From an uncultured Lachnospiraceae bacterium (lineage in GTDB: Bacteria; Bacillota; Clostridia; Lachnospirales; Lachnospiraceae), in contig CALZMS010000064.1 in NCBI GenBank assembly GCA_945788595.1, forward strand, positions 1-6,222: a DNA stretch of 6,222 nucleotides, in the 5' to 3' direction. The notes beneath the pieces were generated by a model, which worked only from the letters and a program-made list of their open reading frames with translations, was not told the DNA's origin and did no database searches. How positions within the stretch are numbered: position 1 is the first letter of the stretch; every line of letters begins with the position of its first letter. Both the position numbers and the translations under genes were made by a program. Below, one piece after another: positions 1-4,267 of the stretch.

Positions 1-378
1 GATCCGGGACGTGTCCGTGCAAAAGCATATGATATTGTTTTAAACGGTGTGGAATTAGGCGGCGGTTCCGTCAGAATCCATCAGGACGATATTCAGGAAA
101 AAATGTTCGAGGTTCTTGGCTTTACGAAAGAGCAGGCCTGGGAACGTTTCGGTTTCCTTTTGAATGCCTTTAAATATGGTGTACCGCCTCACGCTGGTCT
201 GGCATATGGCCTGGATCGTCTCGTCATGCTGATGGTACAGGCAGATTCCATTCGCGACGTGATTGCGTTCCCGAAGGTAAAGGATGCTTCCGATCTGATG
301 AGTGAGGCACCGGCAGCCATCGATGAAAAACAGTTAAAAGAGCTTTGTCTTAAGGTAGATCTTCCGGACGAAGCATAA
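1..378 (+). CDS. aspS: Aspartyl-tRNA synthetase, C-terminal part (5' end outside window)
   Basis: This is the last 125 residues of a class II aminoacyl-tRNA synthetase that charges tRNA-Asp with aspartate in the cytoplasm. Frame 1 is open from base 1 and ends at TAA 376-378. The fragment holds the AspRS-typical segment [20 protein letters not shown] (fragment residues 9-28), then [18 protein letters not shown], and class II motif 3, [13 protein letters not shown], whose Arg (fragment residue 73) is the ATP-binding arginine of the fold. [11 protein letters not shown] and the tail [14 protein letters not shown] are also characteristic of bacterial AspRS and separate it from LysRS and AsnRS. Bacterial AspRS is usually near 590 residues, so roughly the last fifth is present. 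GTG at 49 is an internal valine codon, not a start. No terminator is visible in the 40 bases that follow, so transcription may continue into the next gene. Whether the enzyme is discriminating or also charges tRNA-Asn cannot be judged from this part. Confidence 0.97.
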   Translation, partial: DPGRVRAKAYDIVLNGVELGGGSVRIHQDDIQEKMFEVLGFTKEQAWERFGFLLNAFKYGVPPHAGLAYGLDRLVMLMVQADSIRDVIAFPKVKDASDLMSEAPAAIDEKQLKELCLKVDLPDEA

Positions 379-403
379 ATATAAGGGGATAACAGAGATT
401 AAT

Positions 404-410
404 AAGGAGG
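404..410 (+). promoter_or_regulatory. Strong Shine-Dalgarno for the zinc-ribbon/YARHG gene
   Basis: AAGGAGG lies 8 bases before ATG 419. It is a near-perfect anti-16S match and the strongest ribosome binding site in the window. It fixes the start at 419, just before the first zinc-ligand cysteine at residue 3. Confidence 0.85.
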
Positions 411-418
411 GTATACGT

Positions 419-1867
419 ATGAAATGTGCATACTGCGGATGTGATCTTAATGAAAATGCCAATTTTTGCAGCAACTGCGGCGCACCGGTAGATCACGGCG
501 GGCAAAAGGAGCCTGAAGTCACTGCAGCAGCTTCTGTGCCGGAAGAGTCAGAGGATACCTGGGAGATGACAGCGGGTGCCATGGATGGGGAAAATACTGC
601 AGATATGGATCCGGATATGACCGAAGAGATGGATGGGGAGAAGCAGGATATGGACACCACCGCTTACGGTCAGGTGGATGACGATGATGATGAAGATTAT
701 GATTATGATGATTTTGCTTATCAGGAAAGACGAGCAAAACGTCAGGCCAGAAAAAAGAAAAAGGCCAGAGATAAAATGATCCTGTTTGCCCTGATCGGTG
801 TGATTCTGGTGGGGGCACTGGCATTTATCATCTTAAAGAGCCTTTCCGGAGCAGATGAACCGGAAAAAAGTCAGACTTCAGCTTCTTCAGTAGTGGCTTC
901 GCAGCCGGAAGCTTCCAGCAGCGTGGTGCCCTCTTCTTCTGTTGAGACAGAGGATCCCAATAAGCTGTCCGCAGAGGAATTAAGCCAGGCTGTGGCAGAG
1001 ATCGAGCAGCAGTTCGACGCCATCATGGCCAAGAGAACTGCCGGAGAATACAAAGTCAGCGCTTACAAAGATGGCATTTCTGCTTACTGGGATGGCGACA
1101 GCAGAATTTCCGCGATCCTGACAGAAAGTGGTACTGAAGACTCACAGTATGCCCGCTCCTATTTTTACGACGAAAATGGCAAGCTGTTTTATGCAGATCT
1201 GTCGTCCGAGGAGAATTCCTACCGTCTGTATTTTAAAGACGGAAAGCTGATCCGTTTAAGTTATGTCAAAGATATTACCAACCCGGAAGATGTGGTCAAT
1301 TATGATCAGGCAGATTCCCAGGAATATTTGGACTGGGAGGCAAATGCTCTGGATTACAGCACCACGCTGATGACAGAAGCCAAGGCAGCCGGCATCGTAA
1401 AGAGCAAGGAAGAGATCGAGGCAGAGAAGGCGGCTGAGGAAGAGCGTAAGAAAGAGGAAGAAGCTGCAAAGAAGGCTGAAGAAGAAAAGAAAGCCGAAGC
1501 GGAAAAGAAAGCTGAAGAAGCCAAGAAGGCAGAGGAAGCAAAGAAAGAAGCTGAGAAGAAGGAAGAAGAGACGAACTCATCTTCCGGAAAATCCAGTGAA
1601 TATATCTTCCCGGACAGCAATTCCGAGTATCTGGCTGTTTCTGATCTCGAAAAACTGTCACAGTCAAAGGTACGTCTGGCATTGAACGAGATCTATGCCC
1701 GCCGTGGCGCCAAATTTGACAACGCTTCGAATAAGAAATATTTCGAGAGTAAGAGCTGGTACAAGGGTACCTGTTCCAAAGAAGAAGCACAGAAGAAATT
1801 TAACAAATACGAAGAGAGAAATGTGGATATAATCGTGGAATACGAGAAATCCAAAGGCTGGAGATAA
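419..1867 (+). CDS. Zinc-ribbon, single-pass membrane protein with C-terminal YARHG-like domain
   Basis: A 482-residue protein of no established function. Residues 3-20 form a short zinc ribbon (C3-x2-C6, C17-x2-C20). Residues 41-100 are strongly acidic (26 Asp/Glu, one Lys) with scattered Met and a run of Asp at 87-91. Residues 104-119 are basic (11 Lys/Arg in 16) and lead into one hydrophobic helix at about 120-140. By the positive-inside rule the ribbon is cytoplasmic and residues 141-482 are outside. The outer part has a Ser-rich linker (about 151-175), a region with beta character (about 208-284, including GKLFYADL and YRLYFKDGKLIRL), an Ala/Glu/Lys helix (329-384), and a C-terminal domain (about 402-478) with IYARRG (425-430), a YF pair (441-442) and WY (447-448). 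That last pattern fits the YARHG domain, with Arg in place of His. YARHG domains are thought to act outside the membrane, but their ligand is not known to me. The start is set by a strong AAGGAGG. The stop is one base before hisC, so the two are probably co-translated. Domain assignment is good; function is unknown. Confidence 0.93.
   Translation: MKCAYCGCDLNENANFCSNCGAPVDHGGQKEPEVTAAASVPEESEDTWEMTAGAMDGENTADMDPDMTEEMDGEKQDMDTTAYGQVDDDDDEDYDYDDFAYQERRAKRQARKKKKARDKMILFALIGVILVGALAFIILKSLSGADEPEKSQTSASSVVASQPEASSSVVPSSSVETEDPNKLSAEELSQAVAEIEQQFDAIMAKRTAGEYKVSAYKDGISAYWDGDSRISAILTESGTEDSQYARSYFYDENGKLFYADLSSEENSYRLYFKDGKLIRLSYVKDITNPEDVVNYDQADSQEYLDWEANALDYSTTLMTEAKAAGIVKSKEEIEAEKAAEEERKKEEEAAKKAEEEKKAEAEKKAEEAKKAEEAKKEAEKKEEETNSSSGKSSEYIFPDSNSEYLAVSDLEKLSQSKVRLALNEIYARRGAKFDNASNKKYFESKSWYKGTCSKEEAQKKFNKYEERNVDIIVEYEKSKGWR
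1403..1573 (+). repeat. Low-complexity, purine-rich segment coding an Ala/Glu/Lys helix
   Basis: Codons 329-385 of the zinc-ribbon/YARHG gene are almost only Ala, Glu and Lys in imperfect short repeats such as KKAEEAKKAEEAKK, making the + strand very purine-rich. Apart from Ile333 there is no hydrophobic residue larger than Ala, so a single stable alpha helix bridged by Glu-Lys pairs is more likely than a coiled coil. It probably works as a rigid spacer that holds the terminal domain away from the membrane. Repeat number may vary between strains. Confidence 0.75.
1860..1863 (+). promoter_or_regulatory. Ribosome binding site of hisC inside the preceding gene
   Basis: GGAG lies five bases before ATG 1869 and overlaps the last codons (Trp-Arg) of the upstream gene, whose TAA is 1865-1867. 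The placement suggests translational coupling: ribosomes finishing the membrane-protein gene would help start hisC. Confidence 0.65.
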
Positions 1868-1868
1868 G

Positions 1869-2927
1869 ATGAAAAAATGGGAAAACAACATTCGCCGGGT
1901 CGTACCTTACGTACCCGGCGAACAGCCAAAATTCAGTAATATAATCAAACTCAATACCAATGAAAATCCGTATCCGCCTTCCCCGAAGGTAAAAGAGGCT
2001 TTGGAGAGGCAGAATCCTGCAGATCTTCGTCTGTATCCGGATCCTACCTGTGAGGAACTGGTCAGTGCCATTGCTGCATATTATGGGCTGCAGCCGGAGC
2101 AGGTATTTGTGGGTGTAGGTTCCGACGATGTGCTGGCCATGATCTTTATGACCTGCTTTAACAGCGAGAAACCCATTCTGTTTCCAGACATTACCTATTC
2201 CTTTTATGATGTCTGGGCAGATATGCTCCGGATCCCTTACACACAGATTCCGCTGGATGAGAATTTTGCGATCCGTAAAGAGGATTATTACAGGGAAAAC
2301 GGTGGTATCGTATTTCCGAACCCCAATGCCCCCACCGGTGTGGAGATGGCACAGGCAGATATCGAGGACATCGTGCGTCACAATCCCGACAGTATCGTGA
2401 TCGTGGATGAGGCATACGTGGACTTTGGAGCCGAGTCAGCACTGCCGCTGATTGAGAAGTATGACAATGTGCTGGTTATGCAGACCTTTTCCAAATCCCG
2501 TTCCCTGGCCGGTATGCGGATTGGCTTTGCCATGGGAAATCCAAAACTGATTTCCTATATTAATGATGTCAAATATTCTTTCAATTCCTATACCATGGAC
2601 CGCACGGCTCTGGCCGCAGGCAAGGCAGCCATAGAGGATAAAGCATATTTTGACGAAACGGTAAAAAAAGTTATCGACGTACGGGAGTGGACTAAGAAAG
2701 AATTGAAGCGTCTTGGCTTCGTGTTCGGGGATTCCAAGGCAAATTTCATTTTTGCCGGTCATCCTGAATATCCGGCGGCAGAGCTTTTTGCCGCACTGCG
2801 GGAAGAACACATTATTGTGCGTTATTTTAACAAACCGCGCATCAGTAATTTCCTCCGCATCACGGTGGGTACCCGGGAGGAAATGCAGAAACTGATAGAT
2901 TTTCTTGAACATTATTGTAAGAAGTAG
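1869..2927 (+). CDS. hisC: Histidinol-phosphate aminotransferase (class I/II PLP enzyme)
   Basis: HisC moves the amino group from glutamate to imidazole-acetol phosphate to give L-histidinol phosphate in histidine synthesis; it is a cytoplasmic PLP-dependent homodimer. At 352 residues it has normal family length. Landmarks in order: VPYVPGEQ near the N-terminus (12-19), LNTNENPYPPSP (28-39), RLYPDPTCEEL (54-64), GVGSDDVL (82-89), NPNAPTG (151-157), IVDEAYVDF (178-186) with the PLP-nitrogen Asp180, and TFSKSRSLAGMRIGF (206-220) with the PLP lysine Lys209. Arg330 in NFLRITVG fits the conserved substrate-carboxylate arginine. NPNAPTG has Ala where the E. coli enzyme has Asn; I recall this variant in other HisC proteins, so it need not mean loss of activity. 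The gene begins one base after the YARHG gene and is not next to other his genes here. Some isolated homologues accept aromatic amino acids, so a wider transaminase role is possible. CobD (threonine-phosphate decarboxylase) is a related alternative, but the motifs favour HisC. Confidence 0.9.
   Translation: MKKWENNIRRVVPYVPGEQPKFSNIIKLNTNENPYPPSPKVKEALERQNPADLRLYPDPTCEELVSAIAAYYGLQPEQVFVGVGSDDVLAMIFMTCFNSEKPILFPDITYSFYDVWADMLRIPYTQIPLDENFAIRKEDYYRENGGIVFPNPNAPTGVEMAQADIEDIVRHNPDSIVIVDEAYVDFGAESALPLIEKYDNVLVMQTFSKSRSLAGMRIGFAMGNPKLISYINDVKYSFNSYTMDRTALAAGKAAIEDKAYFDETVKKVIDVREWTKKELKRLGFVFGDSKANFIFAGHPEYPAAELFAALREEHIIVRYFNKPRISNFLRITVGTREEMQKLIDFLEHYCKK
1891..1922 (+). repeat. Perfect 10-bp inverted repeat in the start of hisC
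   Basis: TTCGCCGGGT (1891-1900) and ACCCGGCGAA (1913-1922) are exact reverse complements around a 12-base loop. They span codons 8-18 of hisC, +23 to +54 from the start codon. The RNA could form a stable, GC-rich hairpin. No T-run follows, so it is not an ordinary terminator. The second arm encodes the conserved PYVPGEQ segment, so coding constraint explains part of that arm but not its exact match to the first. Confidence 0.6.
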
Positions 2928-2930
2928 ATA

Positions 2931-2934
2931 GGAG
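2931..2934 (+). promoter_or_regulatory. Ribosome binding site of the COG2426 gene
   Basis: GGAG lies five bases before ATG 2940, in the 12-base gap after the hisC stop (TAG 2925-2927). The 14-base block GGAGTATAGATGGA (2931-2944) recurs exactly at 4241-4254. Confidence 0.7.
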
Positions 2935-2939
2935 TATAG

Positions 2940-3440
2940 ATGGATTCACTTGTACAGTGGTTTACTGTAACCCTTGGACCTTATGTTTCCAAAGAGTTAT
3001 TGATCTTTATCATTTCTCTGCTTCCGATTCTGGAGCTTCGCGGAGGGCTTCTGGCAGCTTCCCTTCTGAAGGTGGAGTATATGACAGCGCTGCCTATCTG
3101 TGTGATCGGCAATATTCTGCCGATTCCCTTTATTCTGCTGTTTATCCGCAGAATTTTTGCGCTGCTGAAAAGAACAAAGACTTTTCGCCCTCTGGTAGAA
3201 AGGCTTGAGCATCGGGCTATGGGAAAAAGTGACCGTATCAAGGAATACGAATTTCTGGGACTTTTGTTGTTTGTGGGCATTCCACTGCCGGGCACCGGTG
3301 CATGGACAGGGGCGCTGATCGCTTCCCTTCTGCAGGTCGATCTTAAAAAGTCCTCTATAGCTATCCTTCTGGGGGTGGGATTGGCAGCCATTATCATGTC
3401 TATTTTGTCTTATGGTGTGCTGGCCAACCTTTTAGGATAA
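2940..3440 (+). CDS. Integral membrane protein, 'small multi-drug export' family (COG2426 / Sm_multidrug_ex)
   Basis: A 166-residue, very hydrophobic protein of the cytoplasmic membrane. Family marks are SLLPILELRGG (26-36), IGNILPIPFILLF (56-68) and FVGIPLPGTGAWTGALIA (111-128), the last two being Gly/Pro-rich membrane-embedded segments. Hydrophobic stretches lie near 20-42, 47-70, 105-130 and 138-163, with a basic loop (70-101, including RRIFALLKRTK) that should face the cytoplasm. The length is typical. The paired LELRGG and PLPGTGAW motifs resemble the re-entrant-loop architecture discussed for DedA/VTT relatives. The drug-export name comes from early family annotation and is weakly supported, so the transported substrate should be treated as unknown. 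It is probably co-transcribed with hisC and is followed by a likely terminator. Family assignment is confident; function is not. Confidence 0.9.
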   Translation: MDSLVQWFTVTLGPYVSKELLIFIISLLPILELRGGLLAASLLKVEYMTALPICVIGNILPIPFILLFIRRIFALLKRTKTFRPLVERLEHRAMGKSDRIKEYEFLGLLLFVGIPLPGTGAWTGALIASLLQVDLKKSSIAILLGVGLAAIIMSILSYGVLANLLG

Positions 3441-3538
3441 AAGAAAAGATTATACAGACTGCTGTGCCGGAGCGCATGTTTCCTGACGCAGCGGTCTTTT
3501 GTCGCTAAAAAAGCAAATATACGAAACAGGAAAAAGTA
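3441..3538. other. Longest intergenic gap (98 bases)
   Basis: The gap holds the probable terminator (3456-3500) and an AT-rich stretch (3505-3538) before the pseudouridine synthase gene. A weak ribosome binding site, AGGAAAA (3528-3534), precedes ATG 3539. If the terminator works, a promoter for the next unit should lie here or overlap the hairpin, but I cannot find a convincing -35/-10 pair with normal spacing. No RNA gene or small ORF is evident. Confidence 0.6.
3456..3500 (+). terminator. Probable intrinsic terminator after the COG2426 gene
   Basis: AGACTGCTGTG (3456-3466) pairs with CGCAGCGGTCT (3487-3497) along 11 bp, with two G-U pairs. The 20-base loop can pair further (GGA 3469-3471 with TCC 3481-3483). 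The stem ends in a short T-run (TTTT 3497-3500, then GT). It starts 15 bases after the stop codon, as expected for the end of a transcription unit. The short T-run makes termination efficiency uncertain. Confidence 0.65.
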
Positions 3539-4249
3539 ATGGAAAAACCAAATATTCGATATGAAGACAGACAGATCCTGGTGGCGGTAAAAGAGGCAGG
3601 GATGGCCCTGCAGAGTGCGTCCATCGGACAGCCGGATCTGGACAGCCGGATCCGGACATGGCTGTCGGGCACTACAACAGAAAGAATACCGTATCTAGGC
3701 ATCGTGCATCGACTGGATCAGCCGGTGGAAGGTCTGGTGGTCTTTGGACGCACAAAAGAGGCTACAGCAGCCTTAAGCCGACAGCTGACAGAACACCGAA
3801 TGGGCAAGGAATATCTGGCGGTGGTGGAAAAAGAACTGCCGGTGGGTGAAAGACAGACATTTATTGATTTTCTCAAAAAAGAACGGCAGCAGGCCGTGAT
3901 TAGTACATCCAAAGATCCGGCGGCAAAAAAGGCCATACTGGATTGGCAGGTAGTGGCCTCCGGTGAAGGAAAGAGTCTATTGCATATCCGGCTAAAAACG
4001 GGCAGATTTCACCAGATCCGCTGTCAGCTGTCCCATCGTGGTATGCCGATCGCCGGAGATGTGAGGTATGGCGGAAGCCGTCAGCTGCAGTCAAAAAACA
4101 TAGCATTGTGTGCCTGGCGTCTCACTTTTTTGCATCCAAAGACAGGAAAGAAGATGTGCTTTGTACAGCGCCCTTCCCAGGAAGCTTTTTTCTGTTTTAC
4201 ACAAGTAATTGACGGATTATGTGATAAGGATCCGATCGAGGGAGTATAG
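3539..4249 (+). CDS. RluA-family pseudouridine synthase without S4 domain
   Basis: This enzyme converts uridine to pseudouridine in rRNA or tRNA. The 236 residues contain the RluA-family catalytic segment IVHRLDQPVEGLVVFGRT (55-72) with catalytic Asp60, KEYLAVV (90-96), the substrate-loop motif RLKTGRFHQIRCQLSH (151-166), and GDVRYGG (173-179). The N-terminus lacks the S4 RNA-binding domain of RluC/RluD-type enzymes, so size and layout resemble the short RluA and TruC types. HRLD is followed by QPVEG, where RluA has RDTSG-like and TruC has RPVSG-like sequence; the exact target uridine cannot be named. ATG 3539 is the first start codon after an in-frame TAA at 3506-3508, with a weak AGGAAAA site ahead. 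The gene follows a probable terminator and ends 18 bases before a large exported-protein gene, so it probably heads a new unit. A 13-bp direct repeat lies in its first third. Confidence 0.92.
   Translation: MEKPNIRYEDRQILVAVKEAGMALQSASIGQPDLDSRIRTWLSGTTTERIPYLGIVHRLDQPVEGLVVFGRTKEATAALSRQLTEHRMGKEYLAVVEKELPVGERQTFIDFLKKERQQAVISTSKDPAAKKAILDWQVVASGEGKSLLHIRLKTGRFHQIRCQLSHRGMPIAGDVRYGGSRQLQSKNIALCAWRLTFLHPKTGKKMCFVQRPSQEAFFCFTQVIDGLCDKDPIEGV
3626..3666 (+). repeat. 13-bp tandem direct repeat plus hairpin arm inside the pseudouridine synthase gene
   Basis: GGACAGCCGGATC occurs at 3626-3638 and again at 3640-3652, a period of 14 bases and therefore out of frame between copies. GGCTGTC (3660-3666) is the reverse complement of GACAGCC inside each copy (3627-3633 and 3641-3647), so either copy could form a 7-bp stem with it. 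The two copies encode different peptides (around GQPDL and DSRIR), ahead of the catalytic motif. Confidence 0.6.
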
Positions 4250-4261
4250 ATGGAGGTTTAA
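4241..4261 (+). promoter_or_regulatory. Start region of the exported-protein gene with three-codon mini-ORF
   Basis: The pseudouridine synthase stop TAG (4247-4249) is followed directly by ATG GAG GTT TAA (4250-4261), a three-codon ORF with its own GGAG (4241-4244). The GGAGG inside it (4252-4256) is the likely ribosome binding site for ATG 4268, with an 11-base spacer. The mini-ORF is in the same frame as the downstream gene, so one TAA separates ATG 4250 from ATG 4268. GGAGTATAGATGGA (4241-4254) is identical to 2931-2944. Confidence 0.5.
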
Positions 4262-4267
4262 CTACAG

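Noticed and set aside
380..385. TATAAG as a -10 promoter element before the zinc-ribbon/YARHG gene
   Set aside because: The nearest -35-like hexamer, TTGTCT (345-350), is 29 bases away, far from the usual 17, and no better partner is present.
379..418. Terminator after aspS
   Set aside because: No stem with a following T-run can be drawn in this gap; read-through is more likely.
1296..1790. Minus-strand ORFs of 164 and 88 codons opposite the zinc-ribbon/YARHG gene
   Set aside because: They are the complement of the Ala/Glu/Lys-coding repeat, which gives Ser/Phe/Leu-rich low-complexity peptides. The + strand has clear domains and a ribosome binding site.
1800..2381. Minus-strand ORF of 193 codons across the YARHG/hisC junction
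   Set aside because: It lies opposite well-conserved HisC motifs, has no recognisable domain, and spans two real genes.
2436..2912. Minus-strand ORF of 158 codons opposite hisC
   Set aside because: It is a shadow of hisC codon bias. The + strand carries the PLP lysine motif and the C-terminal arginine motif in the same region.
3499..3520. Promoter for the pseudouridine synthase gene from TTGTCG (3499-3504) and AAATAT (3515-3520)
   Set aside because: The spacer is only 10 bases and the -35 candidate overlaps the terminator; too weak to annotate.
3918..3932. Programmed frameshift at AAAAAAG in the pseudouridine synthase gene
   Set aside because: The heptamer is in phase, but a slip would only cut the protein inside its catalytic domain, so it serves better as an example of chance occurrence.
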